A stretch of 64,000 nucleotides of DNA, taken from the NCBI RefSeq assembly GCF_029222965.1, contig NZ_JARHUD010000001.1, forward strand, positions 186,001 to 250,000, written 5' to 3'. Below the pieces are notes generated by a model. That model saw only the letters and a program-made list of their open reading frames with translations, did not search any database and was not told the DNA's origin. Made by a program: the position numbers and the translations under genes. The stretch is from Aquibaculum arenosum (lineage in GTDB: Bacteria > Pseudomonadota > Alphaproteobacteria > Kiloniellales > DSM-21159). Shown here in pieces: positions 8,721 to 18,756 of the stretch (position 1 is its first letter; every line of letters starts with the position of its first letter).

Positions 8721-8808
8721 GGGCGAAAAACTGCCACGCGCCTCCGGGAGCGGCAAGGTGCCTTGCGCGTCCACAGAGGCGCTGTTTGGTCGAAGCGCGA
8801 AAGGGGCC

Positions 8809-8839
8809 TTGCCGACCCGCCCCCCGATGCTGATATAAC
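8809..8839 (+). promoter_or_regulatory. Candidate promoter of the SRP RNA gene
   Basis: TATAAC (8834-8839) lies seven bases before the first base of the SRP RNA, as a -10 box should. TTGCCG (8809-8814) is a possible -35 with a 19-base spacer. The -10 position relative to the RNA end is the main support. Confidence 0.5.
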
Positions 8840-8845
8840 CGCCTC

Positions 8846-8941
8846 GGGAGGTTGGCTGCGGACGGGCCGCTCGCCAACCCGGTCAGATCCGGAAGGAAGC
8901 AGCCGTAACGAGTGAGGTCCGGGTCGCCGGTCCAGCCTCCC
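8846..8941 (+). ncRNA. ffs: Signal recognition particle RNA, small bacterial (4.5S) type
   Basis: About 96 nt. The universally conserved apical domain is present: GGTCAGATCCGGAAGGAAGC at 8881-8900, containing the GGAA tetraloop and the asymmetric loop bound by Ffh, followed by AGCCG. The ends close perfectly (GGGAGG at 8846 with CCTCCC at 8936-8941), giving the single long hairpin of the small class. With Ffh it targets nascent membrane proteins to FtsY. It lies just upstream of dnaX, as is common in alphaproteobacteria. Confidence 0.95.
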
Positions 8942-9031
8942 GCCTTATACCCGCCGAGGCTTCACGGGAGGGACGGCGCCAGGGCGGGCTGTCGTGGAAC
9001 GTCTTTCTCCTGCAAGCATCCGAGCGAGGTC

Positions 9032-10810
9032 ATGAGCGAAGGGACCGGTCCAGCGCCCGCCGGCGGCACAGCCCCCTACCGTGTACTGGCGCGAAAGTAC
9101 CGCCCCCAGACCTTCGCCGACCTGATCGGCCAGGATGCCCTGGTCCGCACACTCAGCAATGCCATCGAAACCGGCCGCTTGCCGCACGCCATCGTGCTGA
9201 CCGGCGTGCGCGGCGTGGGCAAGACGACAACCGCGCGGATCATCGCCAAGGCGATCAACTATGCCGGCCCCGACGGCAGCGCCGGCCCCACAACGGGCCC
9301 CACCGACGACTGTCCGATTTGCCAGGCCATCGCCGAGGATCGCCTGACCGACGTGCTGGAAATGGACGCCGCCAGCCGCACCGGCGTCAACGATATCCGC
9401 GAACTGATCGAGGGCGTGCGCTACCGTCCGACCCGGGCGCGCTACAAGGTCTACATCATCGACGAAGTGCACATGCTCTCCACGGCAGCGTTTAACGCGC
9501 TTCTGAAGACGCTGGAAGAGCCCCCGCCGCACGTCGTTTTCATCTTTGCCACGACCGAGATACGCAAGGTGCCGGTGACGGTGCTCTCGCGCTGCATGCG
9601 CTTCGATTTGCGCCGAGTGGACCAGACGACCTTGGCTCAGCATTTCGCGCGCATCTGTGAGCGGGAGGCCGTCTCTGCGGAGCCCGAGGCCCTAAATCTG
9701 ATCGCGCGTGCCGCCGACGGCTCAGTGCGTGATGGCCTGTCTCTGCTGGACCAGGCCATGGCGGTTGGTGAGGAGCTGGTGCAGACCGCGGTGGTCAAGG
9801 AGATGCTGGGTCTGGCGGACCGCAGCCGCATCCTGGAGCTCTACGATGCGGTCATGCGTGGCGAGGTGCCGGCCGCCCTGGAGAGCCTGCGCAGCCTCTA
9901 TGACGTGGGCGCCGACCCCGTGGTGGTGCTGCAGGACATGCTGGAGATCACCCACACGCTCACCCGGCTGAAACTCCTACCTCAGCAGGCGGCCGCCGAG
10001 CTGCCGGAGAACGAGCGGGTGCAGGGCGGCGCCATGGCGGAGAAGCTCTCGGTGCCGGCCCTGACGCGAAACTGGCAGTTTTTGCTGAAAGGTATCAGCG
10101 AGGCGCAGCAGGCGCCGCAGCCGCTCCAGGCGGCAGAAATGGTCCTGATCCGCCTTGCCTTCGCTGCGGAACTGCCCACGCCGGGCGATCTGGTACGCCG
10201 CCTGAGCGACGCCGCGGCGGCGCCAGGAGGTGGCGGTGTGCCAATGGGCGGTGGCGCGACGGATGGTGGCGCAAGCGGCGGTGCCAGCGCCTCCCTGCGT
10301 GTCGAGCAGGGCGGGCAGGCGCTGGCCCAGACGGCGCCGGAAGCGCGTTCAGTGCCTGAAACAAAGGCCCAGGCGGGCATCCCGCAGCCGCAGTCCCTCA
10401 AGGCGGTGGTCGATCTGGCACGCAAGCATGGCGAATTGCGGCTGGCCGGGCATCTGCGCAACGACGTGCATCTGGTCCGCTTCGAGGCGGGCCGGATCGA
10501 ACTGAATCCGGGCGAGCATGCACCGCGCGATCTGACAGGTACGCTCGGGAAACTGCTGACCGACTGGACCGGCAGCCGCTGGGTCGTCAGTGTGAGTGAT
10601 GCGCCCGGGCAGCCGAGCCTGACCCAGCAGGAAGCGGCCGCGGAATTGCGCCTGCGCAACCAGGTGCTGGAACACCCCCTGGTGCAGGCGGTATTGGAGG
10701 CCTTTCCCGGGGCCGAGTTGGCCCGAGTGTCGGGACCGATGGACAGCGACGCGGAGCTCGGCACGGCCGTGCCGGACGAAGCGGGCAGCGATATGGAGGA
10801 AGAGGGATGA
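9032..10810 (+). CDS. dnaX: DNA polymerase III subunits gamma and tau
   Basis: The clamp-loader ATPase of the replicase, about 592 residues. RVLARKYRPQTFADLIGQ opens the AAA+ module, followed by Walker A GVRGVGKTTTAR, Walker B YIIDEVHMLS, sensor 1 FATTE and SRC (VLSRCMRFDL). Then come the collar domain, a Gly/Ala-rich linker near residues 395-440 and a tau-type C-terminal domain. The frame is open from 8912, inside ffs, so I place the start at ATG 9032 (MSEGTGPAP). The zinc module is reduced: only two Cys remain (DDCPICQAI), with Tyr at the first position (AINYAG) and the last one missing. It overlaps ybaB by four bases. Confidence 0.95.
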   Translation: MSEGTGPAPAGGTAPYRVLARKYRPQTFADLIGQDALVRTLSNAIETGRLPHAIVLTGVRGVGKTTTARIIAKAINYAGPDGSAGPTTGPTDDCPICQAIAEDRLTDVLEMDAASRTGVNDIRELIEGVRYRPTRARYKVYIIDEVHMLSTAAFNALLKTLEEPPPHVVFIFATTEIRKVPVTVLSRCMRFDLRRVDQTTLAQHFARICEREAVSAEPEALNLIARAADGSVRDGLSLLDQAMAVGEELVQTAVVKEMLGLADRSRILELYDAVMRGEVPAALESLRSLYDVGADPVVVLQDMLEITHTLTRLKLLPQQAAAELPENERVQGGAMAEKLSVPALTRNWQFLLKGISEAQQAPQPLQAAEMVLIRLAFAAELPTPGDLVRRLSDAAAAPGGGGVPMGGGATDGGASGGASASLRVEQGGQALAQTAPEARSVPETKAQAGIPQPQSLKAVVDLARKHGELRLAGHLRNDVHLVRFEAGRIELNPGEHAPRDLTGTLGKLLTDWTGSRWVVSVSDAPGQPSLTQQEAAAELRLRNQVLEHPLVQAVLEAFPGAELARVSGPMDSDAELGTAVPDEAGSDMEEEG

Positions 10811-11130
10811 AGAATCTCGGCCAGATGATGAAGCAGGCCCAGGAGATGCAGTCCCGCATGGCGGAGATGCAGCAACGCCTGCAGGAGACCGAGGTGGTGG
10901 GCCAGTCCGGCGGCGGCATGATCCAGGTCACCATCAACGGCAAGCACGAGGTGCGGGCGGTCAAGATCGATCCCAGCCTCGTCGATCCCGAGGACGTGGA
11001 GGTCCTGGAAGACCTGATTGCCGCGGCGGTGAACGATGCGCGCGGCAAGGTCGAGACCTACATGCAGGACGAGATGGAGAAGCTCACCGGCGGAATGAAC
11101 CTGCCCCCGGGCTTCAAGCTGCCGTTCTGA
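10807..11130 (+). CDS. ybaB: YbaB/EbfC family nucleoid-associated protein
   Basis: A 107-residue small DNA-binding protein, acting as a dimer on the nucleoid. The N-terminal half is a helical, Met/Gln-rich coiled coil ([20 protein letters not shown]), followed by [25 protein letters not shown] and a C-terminal helix with [11 protein letters not shown]. The ATG lies within the dnaX stop (ATGA) and recR follows 19 bases later, the standard dnaX-ybaB-recR operon. The precise role is still debated (nucleoid binding, gene regulation, recombination support). Confidence 0.95.
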   Translation: MKNLGQMMKQAQEMQSRMAEMQQRLQETEVVGQSGGGMIQVTINGKHEVRAVKIDPSLVDPEDVEVLEDLIAAAVNDARGKVETYMQDEMEKLTGGMNLPPGFKLPF

Positions 11131-11149
11131 GGGCTCGTCGCCGGCCGTC

Positions 11150-11743
11150 ATGGCGCCTTCAGAAATCGATCGACTGATCCAACAGCTGGCGCGCCTGCCG
11201 GGACTGGGGCCGCGCTCGGCCCGGCGCACTGCGCTCTATCTGCTGCAGCGTCGCGAGCAGAGCTTGCTGCCGCTGGCGGAAGCACTATCGCGTGCGGCTG
11301 AGCGCATCCGTCCCTGTCATGTCTGCGGCAACCTCGACGACAGCGATCCCTGCCGCATCTGCCGTGATCGGGAGCGAGACCTGAGCGCCTTGTGTGTCGT
11401 GGAAGAGGTGGGCGACCTTTGGGCCCTGGAGCGCAGCGGCGCCTTCAAGGGGCACTATCACGTGCTGGGCGGCTGCCTCTCTGCATTGGATGGCCGCGGG
11501 CCGGAACAGCTCAATCTTGACAGCCTGTGGCAGCGGGCGCGCGATCCGGCGGTCAAGGAGATCGTGCTGGCGTTGAGCGCCACAGTCGATGGCCAGACCA
11601 CCGCGCACTATCTCGCCGAACGCTTGGCTGGCCTGCCGGTCCAGGTGACCCGGCTGGGGCAGGGTGTCCCGGTGGGCGGGGACCTGGATTATCTGGACGA
11701 CGGAACGCTGCTCGCCGCCTTTTCCGCCCGCAGGCCGGCATGA
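11150..11743 (+). CDS. recR: Recombination mediator protein RecR
   Basis: A 197-residue protein that, with RecF/RecO, loads RecA at gapped DNA. The order is an N-terminal helix-hairpin-helix ([20 protein letters not shown]), a C4 zinc finger (CHVCGN ... CRICRD, residues about 57-75), then the Toprim domain ([26 protein letters not shown]) and the C-terminal [16 protein letters not shown]. The Toprim segment [11 protein letters not shown] differs from the EGEATA of enterics, but this form is usual in alphaproteobacteria. It is the third gene of the dnaX operon. Confidence 0.96.
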   Translation: MAPSEIDRLIQQLARLPGLGPRSARRTALYLLQRREQSLLPLAEALSRAAERIRPCHVCGNLDDSDPCRICRDRERDLSALCVVEEVGDLWALERSGAFKGHYHVLGGCLSALDGRGPEQLNLDSLWQRARDPAVKEIVLALSATVDGQTTAHYLAERLAGLPVQVTRLGQGVPVGGDLDYLDDGTLLAAFSARRPA

Positions 11744-11813
11744 TCGGGCCAAACTGACGCCGCATTCCGGGCGGAACGTGCCGGGCAGTTCAAAAGCAAT
11801 CGGAGACGCCGGA

Positions 11814-13220
11814 ATGACCAAGGGCGCGAAGCTCCTCTGCGGCACGCTGGCTGCCAGCCTGCTGGCCGCTGCACCATTGGCGGCACAGGAACGAGCCGTG
11901 GCGCTGCAGGCGCAGCAGGGCCTTTCCATCACTCTGTACCAGGATGATTTGGCCCTGGTGCACGACAACCGCTGGGTTCCATTGGTTCAGGGCGAAAACC
12001 GCCTTGCCATCGCCGGGGTGAGCGACAGGCTCATCGGCGGCAGCCTCGCCTTGCAGGCGGAGGAAGAGGGATTGCGCATACTGGAGCAGTCCCTGCTTCC
12101 CGCTGACCTGACCCCGCATGAACTGCTCCGCCGGGCGGTGGGGCAGCAGGTGCGGCTGGTGACCCAGGACGAGGAAGGCGGGGAGCGCAGCGAAGCGGCC
12201 ACGCTGCTGTCCATGGCAGCCGGCCCGGTGCTGCGTGTGGGCGAGCGCATCGAGATCGATCCGCCGGGGCGCATCGTGCTGCTCGACCTGCCGGAAGGCC
12301 TGCACGCCGAGCCGCAGCTTGGCATGGCCGTACAGACTGAAAGCGACGGACCGCAGGAACTGGCCTTCGCCTATCTCACCCGCGGCCTGAGCTGGGAGGC
12401 CGACTACGTGGCCACCCTGGACGCGGAGGAGGATCGCCTGATGCTTGAGGGCTGGGCGACGCTCGCGAACGACACCCAGGCACCCTATCGGCGCGCGCAC
12501 CTGCGCCTGGTGGCCGGGTCGGTGGCCCAGAGTGGCCCGGAGGTGGCGCCCAGGAGCATGATGCTTCAGGCAAGAGCCGAGTCGGCCGTGGCCTTCGACA
12601 GCATGCCGGCCCCGGAAGCCGCTTCCGATCGCTATCTTTTCGATACCGGACGGGAAGTCGACCTGCTGCCGGGCGAGCGCAAGCGCGTCGGCCTCTTTCG
12701 GCAGGAGGGCGTTGCGGTGGAGCGCAGCTATCGCTTCGAGGGCCTGGTCACCGCCGGCGGGCAGGAGCGCCGCGGGCCGGTGAGCGCAGGACTGCACCTG
12801 ACCTTCACGAACGAGGGCGAGCCGGCGCGGCCGCTGCCGGCCGGCACGCTGCGCGTCTATGAGCCGGTCGCTGAGGGCCCCAGCCTCTTTGCCGGCGAGA
12901 CCCGGATCAGCCACACCCCCGTCGGCGGTGAACTGGCACTGCGCCTGGGCGAGGCCTTCGACGTCACCGCCACGACGCGCCAGACCGCATTCGAACGCCT
13001 GTCGGACAGCAGCTACGAGACCGCAGGCGAGGTCACGATCCGCAATGCCAAGACAGAAGAGGTGACCGTCGAGGTGGCCGGCCAGCTGCCCCAGGGCGCG
13101 CGCATCCTCGAAGAAAGCGCCCCCCACGAAGCCGAAAGCGTTCAACGCCCGGTCTGGACCCTGAGCGTGCCGGCAGAGGGCGAAACCACCCTGACCTACC
13201 GCGTCCGAGTGAACCGCTGA
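11814..13220 (+). CDS. Secreted DUF4139-type protein
   Basis: About 468 residues with a Sec signal peptide ([20 protein letters not shown], probable cut after LAA). The middle has [28 protein letters not shown], typical of DUF4139 mucoidy-inhibitor-related proteins, and the rest is beta-rich. I chose ATG 11814 because GGAG (11802-11805) precedes it by eight bases and the signal peptide starts there. Residues 60-130 resemble a beta sandwich with an acidic, Leu-rich pattern. The function is unknown; a periplasmic or envelope role is likely. It follows recR by 70 bases and is convergent with purH. Confidence 0.75.
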   Translation: MTKGAKLLCGTLAASLLAAAPLAAQERAVALQAQQGLSITLYQDDLALVHDNRWVPLVQGENRLAIAGVSDRLIGGSLALQAEEEGLRILEQSLLPADLTPHELLRRAVGQQVRLVTQDEEGGERSEAATLLSMAAGPVLRVGERIEIDPPGRIVLLDLPEGLHAEPQLGMAVQTESDGPQELAFAYLTRGLSWEADYVATLDAEEDRLMLEGWATLANDTQAPYRRAHLRLVAGSVAQSGPEVAPRSMMLQARAESAVAFDSMPAPEAASDRYLFDTGREVDLLPGERKRVGLFRQEGVAVERSYRFEGLVTAGGQERRGPVSAGLHLTFTNEGEPARPLPAGTLRVYEPVAEGPSLFAGETRISHTPVGGELALRLGEAFDVTATTRQTAFERLSDSSYETAGEVTIRNAKTEEVTVEVAGQLPQGARILEESAPHEAESVQRPVWTLSVPAEGETTLTYRVRVNR

Positions 13221-13248
13221 TCCAGGGGCTGCTCCGGATGGGGCGCGA

Positions 13249-14820
13249 TCAATGCCGGAAGTGGCGCATTCCGGTGAAGACCATGGCCAGGCCGGCGGCG
13301 TCGGCGGCAGCGATCACCTCTTCGTCGCGCATGGAGCCGCCGGGCTGGATCACCGCGGTGGCGCCGGCATCGATGGCCGCCTGCAGCCCGTCGGCGAAGG
13401 GGAAGAAGGCGTCCGAGGCGACGACGCTGCCCTTCGTGGCCTCCTCGCCGCCGGCCTCACGGGCCTTTAGGGCGGCGATGCGGCTGGAATCCACCCGGCT
13501 CATCTGGCCCGCACCGATGCCGATGGTGCGCCCGCCCTTGGCGTAGACGATCGCATTTGATTTGACGTGCTTGGCCACGCGAAAGGCGAAGAGCAGGTCG
13601 GCCAACTCGGTGTCGCTAGGGGTGCGCTTGGTCACCACCTTTAGATCTGCGGGTGCGATGCGGCCGTGGTCGCGGTCCTGAAGCAACAAGCCACCGGCCA
13701 GGGACTTCAGAGCCAAGCCACGGGCAGCGGGATCGGGAAGGCTCCCGGTGCGCAGCAGGCGCAGGTTCTTCTTGCCGGCGAGCACTTCCTGGGCAGCGGG
13801 CTCGATCTCCGGCGCGATCACCACCTCGGCGAAGACCTGCACGATCAGGCTCGCGGTCTCAGCGTCCAGTGGGCGATTGAGGGCGACGATGCCGCCATAG
13901 GCGCTGATCGGATCGCAGGCCAGCGCCCGCCGGTAGACTTCGGCCGAGGTCGTACCTTCCGCGACGCCGCAGGGGTTGGCGTGCTTGACGATCACCACGG
14001 CCGGCTTCTCGAACTCGCTGACTGCCTCAAAGGCAGCGTCCGTGTCGTTGAGGTTGTTGTAGCTGAGCTCTTTGCCTTGGAGTTGCTCGGCAGTCGCAAC
14101 GCCGGGCCGCGCCGTGCCGTAGCGATAGAAGGCCGCCTGCTGATGCGGATTCTCGCCGTAGCGCAGTGTTTGCACGCGCTCAGCCGCCAGGGTCAGGTTG
14201 GTCGGCAGGGCGGCTTCTTCCTGCTCGCTCATCCAGGCGGCGATGGCCGCGTCGTAGGCTGCTGTGCAGGCGTAGGCCTTGGCCGCGAGCCGCCGGCAGG
14301 TGGCGGCGCTGACGCTGCCGTCGTTGGCGCGTATTTCCTCCATGACGGGCTCATAGTCGGCCGGATCGGTGAGGACGACCACTCCGCCGTGGTTCTTGGC
14401 AGCCGCACGGATCATGGCCGGGCCGCCGATGTCGATGTTCTCGATGCAGGTGGCGCGGTCGGCGCCGCTCGCCAGGGTTTCGCGGAAGGGATAGAGGTTG
14501 ACCGCGAGCAGATCGATGCGCCCGATGCCGTGCTCAGTCATGGCCTGACGATGGCCTTCGAGATCGCGGCGCCCCAGCAGGCCGCCATGGATCTTGGGAT
14601 GCAGGGTCTTGACCCGCCCGTCCATAATCTCCGGGAAGCCAGTGTAGTCGGCAACCTCAGTCACCGGAATGCCCACATCGCGCAGCGCCTTGGCTGAGCC
14701 TCCGGTTGACATCACCTCGATGCCGCGCGCTGCCAGGCCGCGTCCGAGATTGGCCAGACCGCTCTTGTCACTGACGGAGAGAAGGGCGCGCTCGATCTTG
14801 ACAGGGGCTTCGCTGGTCAT
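13249..14820 (-). CDS. purH: Bifunctional AICAR formyltransferase / IMP cyclohydrolase
   Basis: Catalyses the last two steps of purine synthesis, from AICAR to IMP. About 523 residues, typical length. The N-terminal MGS-like IMP cyclohydrolase domain shows [13 protein letters not shown] and [20 protein letters not shown]. The C-terminal transformylase domain shows [26 protein letters not shown] with the catalytic Lys-His, and [13 protein letters not shown] 14832 is also in frame, but GGAG six bases before ATG 14820 decides the start. It closes the conserved minus-strand run rsmB-rpe-heparinase-like-purH, and purF lies elsewhere in the window (60 kb). Confidence 0.96.
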   Translation of the reverse strand: MTSEAPVKIERALLSVSDKSGLANLGRGLAARGIEVMSTGGSAKALRDVGIPVTEVADYTGFPEIMDGRVKTLHPKIHGGLLGRRDLEGHRQAMTEHGIGRIDLLAVNLYPFRETLASGADRATCIENIDIGGPAMIRAAAKNHGGVVVLTDPADYEPVMEEIRANDGSVSAATCRRLAAKAYACTAAYDAAIAAWMSEQEEAALPTNLTLAAERVQTLRYGENPHQQAAFYRYGTARPGVATAEQLQGKELSYNNLNDTDAAFEAVSEFEKPAVVIVKHANPCGVAEGTTSAEVYRRALACDPISAYGGIVALNRPLDAETASLIVQVFAEVVIAPEIEPAAQEVLAGKKNLRLLRTGSLPDPAARGLALKSLAGGLLLQDRDHGRIAPADLKVVTKRTPSDTELADLLFAFRVAKHVKSNAIVYAKGGRTIGIGAGQMSRVDSSRIAALKAREAGGEEATKGSVVASDAFFPFADGLQAAIDAGATAVIQPGGSMRDEEVIAAADAAGLAMVFTGMRHFRH

Positions 14821-14883
14821 GGGTTGCTCCACATTTGGTTTGCGGCACCGGGAGGGCTCATGGTGCCTTCAGGCAGAATGAGG

Positions 14884-16692
14884 CTAACGCGGTGTGGTTT
14901 CTCGATGCAGGGCCCATTTCACCTGAACCCCCTTGGTGTCGAGATGCCCGAAGAGGACGAGTTGAGTGGTGCGTCGGGCTTCGCCGTCACCGAAGTAGAT
15001 GCTCTCCTCCAGGGTCAACTCCTCGGCGCCAGCGGCACGCAGACGCCAGCCGCCGCCCTTGGCCAGTCGCAGCAGCACGCCGCCGCCGGTCAGGAGCGCG
15101 GCCTGCACGTCCGGATGGAGGTGAAAGCGGATGGCGTAGGGCAGGCCAACCGCCTTGTCGGGGTCGAGCACCTCCACGCGGTCCTCGCCGCGCAGGTCAT
15201 CGCCGCCGGGCCCCAGATAGAGCCGTCGGTGATGAATGGCGCCATAGGGCAAGCGGTAGCCGTCGTGCTGCATTTCGAGCAGCGCGGCGCCTTCCTGCTC
15301 CTCGCGGCGGCAGTGTACCGTCTCGGGCCGTTGCAGCAGGCTGGGCCCGAGGAAGTGCTTGCGGGTGGCCAGGGCCGCGGAATTGGTTTCCGCCAGTGTG
15401 AGGGTCGAGTGCGCCGCGGTGGCCCGCACCGCCTGACGCCAGTGCCGGCCCGCAGCGCCAGCCCCGGGAGCGCCGCAGTTCACCACCAGCCGTTCACGCC
15501 CGACGCTCACCTCCATGGCCAGCGTGCCGGCGTGGGCATAGCGGTCGAGGCCCGGCGGCGCCGGGACACCGGCATCGACCATCACCAGGGTGCGGCCGGC
15601 CTGGATGCGTTGGAAGCCGGTCTGTGGGGCGGAGAGGCGCGGTCGGCGGCGCGCATCGGCACGGCGCAGCACCATGTCCACCTTGAAGCCCTGCTCGGCC
15701 TGCGAACCGTTGAACAGGCCCAGGCCGCCATCGCCGTGCTGATAGAGCCGCAGCGTCGGCCCCATGGACTCGATGGCAAGCTGCAGTTCGCCAGGTGGTT
15801 CGACGCCGGCGGCATGCAGGGTGGACTTGATGTCGACCAGGTCTCGCAGCACGCCCAGGTGCCGGGCCGGGCTGCGCTCGCAGTGTCCGCCGTCGGGTAG
15901 AATCTGCTCCGGCAGTTCGTTCACCAGGAGGTCGAGCGCCCGGTGCAGCCACTTCTCGCCCCCCGGCAGACAGGTGCCGGCCAGGGCGAGGCCGCGCACC
16001 GCGAGGATGAGGTCGGCACCGGCCAGGCCGGCCGGCAGCACGCGTGCGAGATGGTTGGCCTGCCGCGCGGCACTGTGCAGCAATGCCTTGCGGAACTCGA
16101 TCTCCCCGGAACTGGCGAAGAAATCGTATTGTCCCATCCAGTGCGACAGGCGGCGGCCGACCACCAGAGGCTCCCACGCGGGCTCGCTCCAGCGGCTCCC
16201 GAAGGTCTCGATCCACTCCGCCGTCATGCTGCGGGCCAGGCGGCGGGCGGCGTCGCCATTGCATGCGCGCAGGTCGCGCAGCCAGGCAAAAGCGTGCATT
16301 TCCGCCTGCCATTCGCTGGTGGCGCCGCGCGGCTTCCACAGGGGCTTCGGCTCGCGCAGTGTCAGGCCGGCGAAGCGAAAGCGTCCTTCCACCAACGCGG
16401 CGCCCTGGGCGGCATCGCCGGGCCAGGGATCAGGCGGCAAAGTCAGCGGCTGCGCGGCGCGCGAGCCGGGCAGCAACGCGACATAGAAGGGCAGGGCCAT
16501 TAGGGGCCGGCGGAGCCGATAGGCGATCCGGCCGAGCAGAAGCCCGCGCGGCATGGCGCGCAGGGCCTGCAGGTGGTCGAGAAAGCCGGGATCGGGTCGG
16601 ACCGCGTTAGAACGCCGCTTGCTGCGCGCCGGTGGTGGGCGCACGGCTTCAGGCGGCGCAGCGGTCCGGGGCTCCTCGGCCACCGCAGTCAC
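14884..16692 (-). CDS. Heparinase II/III family protein
   Basis: A 602-residue protein of the heparinase II/III-like family (alginate-lyase-like alpha/alpha-toroid N-terminal half, beta-sandwich C-terminal half). Family features seen are PDGGHCERSPARHLGVLRDLVD, with the catalytic-type His/Glu region near residues 275-300, and SAPQTGFQRIQAGRTLVMVDAG leading into the C-terminal domain. It starts at GTG. There is no clear signal peptide and the N-terminus is Arg/Pro-rich. In alphaproteobacteria this gene sits between rpe and purH with high regularity, yet its polysaccharide substrate is unknown; a role in cell-envelope glycan turnover is a guess. Confidence 0.85.
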   Translation of the reverse strand: MTAVAEEPRTAAPPEAVRPPPARSKRRSNAVRPDPGFLDHLQALRAMPRGLLLGRIAYRLRRPLMALPFYVALLPGSRAAQPLTLPPDPWPGDAAQGAALVEGRFRFAGLTLREPKPLWKPRGATSEWQAEMHAFAWLRDLRACNGDAARRLARSMTAEWIETFGSRWSEPAWEPLVVGRRLSHWMGQYDFFASSGEIEFRKALLHSAARQANHLARVLPAGLAGADLILAVRGLALAGTCLPGGEKWLHRALDLLVNELPEQILPDGGHCERSPARHLGVLRDLVDIKSTLHAAGVEPPGELQLAIESMGPTLRLYQHGDGGLGLFNGSQAEQGFKVDMVLRRADARRRPRLSAPQTGFQRIQAGRTLVMVDAGVPAPPGLDRYAHAGTLAMEVSVGRERLVVNCGAPGAGAAGRHWRQAVRATAAHSTLTLAETNSAALATRKHFLGPSLLQRPETVHCRREEQEGAALLEMQHDGYRLPYGAIHHRRLYLGPGGDDLRGEDRVEVLDPDKAVGLPYAIRFHLHPDVQAALLTGGGVLLRLAKGGGWRLRAAGAEELTLEESIYFGDGEARRTTQLVLFGHLDTKGVQVKWALHRETTPR

Positions 16693-16698
16693 CTCGGC

Positions 16699-17364
16699 TC
16701 AGGCCTCGCCGCGCAGGCGACGAATGTTGCCAGCATAGGCCTCGGGCCCGCCGCGGAAGGTTGCTGTGCCGGCGACGAGGACATCGGCCCCGGCTGCGAT
16801 GGCCTGGCGCGCCGTTTCCTCATTGATGCCACCGTCGACCTCCAGGTCGATGGCCTTGCCCAGGCTGTCGATCCGCTTGCGGACGGCTTCGATCTTATGC
16901 AGGGCCGAAGGAATGAAGGACTGGCCGCCGAAGCCTGGGTTGACACTCATAATGAGCACCAGGTCGAGGTCTTCGAGGATCGGGTCCAGCACCTCCACCG
17001 GGGTGCCTGGGTTGAGCGAAACCCCAGCCTTCTTGCCCTGCGCCTTGATGAGCTGAATCGTACGGTGCAGGTGCGGTCCGGCTTCCGGATGCACAGTGAT
17101 GATGTCGGCGCCCGCATCCGCAAAGGCGGCGATGTAGAGGTCCACCGGAGCGATCATGAGGTGCACGTCGAAAGGCAGGGCGCTGTGCGGGCGCAGCGCT
17201 TTCACCACCTGCGGGCCGATGGTGATGTTGGGCACGAAGTGTCCGTCCATCACGTCGACGTGGATGTAGTCCGCGCCGGCCTGACTGACGGCGGCGACCT
17301 CCTCCCCCAGCCGGGCAAAGTCGGCGGAGAGGATGGAGGGAGAGATTTTCAGCGATTGAGGCAT
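16699..17364 (-). CDS. rpe: Ribulose-phosphate 3-epimerase
   Basis: Interconverts ribulose 5-phosphate and xylulose 5-phosphate in the pentose phosphate and Calvin pathways. 221 residues, the usual length. Seen: [17 protein letters not shown] at the N-terminus, [17 protein letters not shown] with metal-binding His/Asp, [28 protein letters not shown] and the second catalytic Asp in [12 protein letters not shown], then GTATFRGG for phosphate binding. It lies six bases upstream of the heparinase-like gene and 32 bases after rsmB, so these genes are very likely co-transcribed. Confidence 0.96.
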   Translation of the reverse strand: MPQSLKISPSILSADFARLGEEVAAVSQAGADYIHVDVMDGHFVPNITIGPQVVKALRPHSALPFDVHLMIAPVDLYIAAFADAGADIITVHPEAGPHLHRTIQLIKAQGKKAGVSLNPGTPVEVLDPILEDLDLVLIMSVNPGFGGQSFIPSALHKIEAVRKRIDSLGKAIDLEVDGGINEETARQAIAAGADVLVAGTATFRGGPEAYAGNIRRLRGEA

Positions 17365-17396
17365 GAGGCGTTACCTATCAGCAGGCTCAAGAGAGG

Positions 17397-18692
17397 TCAA
17401 AGCCGCCGAAAACGGCAGGCATAGAAGCCGTCCATGCCACCACGCTCGGCCCAGAAACCGGGCAGCGTGCGCAGGCCGCCTTCCGGACTGGCGGCTTCGG
17501 TCGGCAGGCCGAAGTCTTGCGGTGCCGCGGGCTCCACGGTCACGGGCGCGCCGGAAGCCAGAAGTGCGGCGATGCGCTCCGGCCCCTCCTCGGGCAATAG
17601 GGAACAGACGGCATAGACCAGGCGGCCGCCCGGGCGAAGCTGGTCGACGGCGTGTCTCAACAGTCGCGACTGCAGCTTGGTGAGGGCGCCCAGTTCTTTC
17701 TCGCTGCGATGCAGGGCCACGTCGGGGTGCCGGCGCAGGGTGCCGGTGGCACTGCAAGGTGCGTCGAGCAGCACCGCGTCCAGCGGCTTAGGCGCCTTCC
17801 ACTTTGCAGCATCGCCCTGAACACAGGCGGCCGAGAGGCCGGTGCGCATCAGGTTATCCTGGATCAGCGCCAGACGGCGGGCGTGCAGTTCGATGGCGAA
17901 GGTCTCCGCCCCGGCCGCGGCAAGCTGCAACGTCTTTCCGCCCGGCGCGGCACAGAGATCGGCAATGGTCTCTCCGGCCTGAGGCGCCAGCAGACGAACG
18001 GGCAGGGCGGCGGCGACGTCCTGGACCCACCAGGCGCCCTCGTCGTAGCCGGCCAGCCGTCGGATTTCGCCGCTGCCCGCCTGTAGGCGCAGGCTGTTGC
18101 CCGGCAGCACCGTGGCGCTCAGGCGTTCGGCCCATTCGGAGGCCTCCTCAGGCCGGCGCAGGCTGAGATCGAGTGGCGGTTCCTGGCGCTGAACGGCGGC
18201 CAGCGCACGCACTGAAGGCTCGCCGAAGGCGGCGGCCAGCCGGTCCCAGAGCCAGGGTGGCAGAGTTAGGCGGTCAGCATCCAATGCTTCCAGGCGGGCC
18301 TTTCCCTCCTGCGCCACCCGGCGGAGCACGGCATTGACCAGTCCTGCCAAGCCGTCCAGGCCCACGGCGCGGGCCAGTGTGACGCTGGTCGCCACCGCTG
18401 CGTGAGGCGGAGTGTCGAGGAACAGCAGCTGGGCGGCCCCCAGGCGGAGCAGATCCTGCCCGCGTGCGCGCTTGCCGGTGAGCGGGCGTTCAAGAAAGGT
18501 GTCGAGCACGGCATCGATCTCGCCCAGGCGCCGCAGCGTGGTGGCAACCAGGTGCCGGGCAAAGGCCCGGTCCCGCGCGCTGAGCGCCGCAAGGCGCGGA
18601 TGGCCTGCGAAACTCTCCTCCAAGCCGGCACCCTGGTGAATGACGGGCTGGATAACATCCAGGGCGAGACGGCGGGGATCGGCGTTGGGCAT
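17397..18692 (-). CDS. rsmB: 16S rRNA (cytosine-5) methyltransferase RsmB-like (NusB domain plus NOL1/NOP2/Sun domain)
   Basis: About 431 residues. An N-terminal NusB-like RNA-binding helical domain (residues about 1-135) precedes a SAM-dependent methyltransferase domain with AAPGGKTLQLAAA (SAM motif), DAPCSATGTLRRHPDV (catalytic Cys) and AVCSLLPEEG (second conserved Cys of the m5C enzymes). RsmB methylates C967 of 16S rRNA in E. coli. ATG 18692 is preferred over TTG 18704; no clear ribosome site is visible for either. It is the head of the rsmB-rpe-heparinase-like-purH run. Confidence 0.92.
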   Translation of the reverse strand: MPNADPRRLALDVIQPVIHQGAGLEESFAGHPRLAALSARDRAFARHLVATTLRRLGEIDAVLDTFLERPLTGKRARGQDLLRLGAAQLLFLDTPPHAAVATSVTLARAVGLDGLAGLVNAVLRRVAQEGKARLEALDADRLTLPPWLWDRLAAAFGEPSVRALAAVQRQEPPLDLSLRRPEEASEWAERLSATVLPGNSLRLQAGSGEIRRLAGYDEGAWWVQDVAAALPVRLLAPQAGETIADLCAAPGGKTLQLAAAGAETFAIELHARRLALIQDNLMRTGLSAACVQGDAAKWKAPKPLDAVLLDAPCSATGTLRRHPDVALHRSEKELGALTKLQSRLLRHAVDQLRPGGRLVYAVCSLLPEEGPERIAALLASGAPVTVEPAAPQDFGLPTEAASPEGGLRTLPGFWAERGGMDGFYACRFRRL

Positions 18693-18756
18693 CCGGCGGA
18701 TCAACAGTGTTCAGGCAGTTGCTGCAGCATCCACGATCCGTGGTGCAAGAAAGGCA

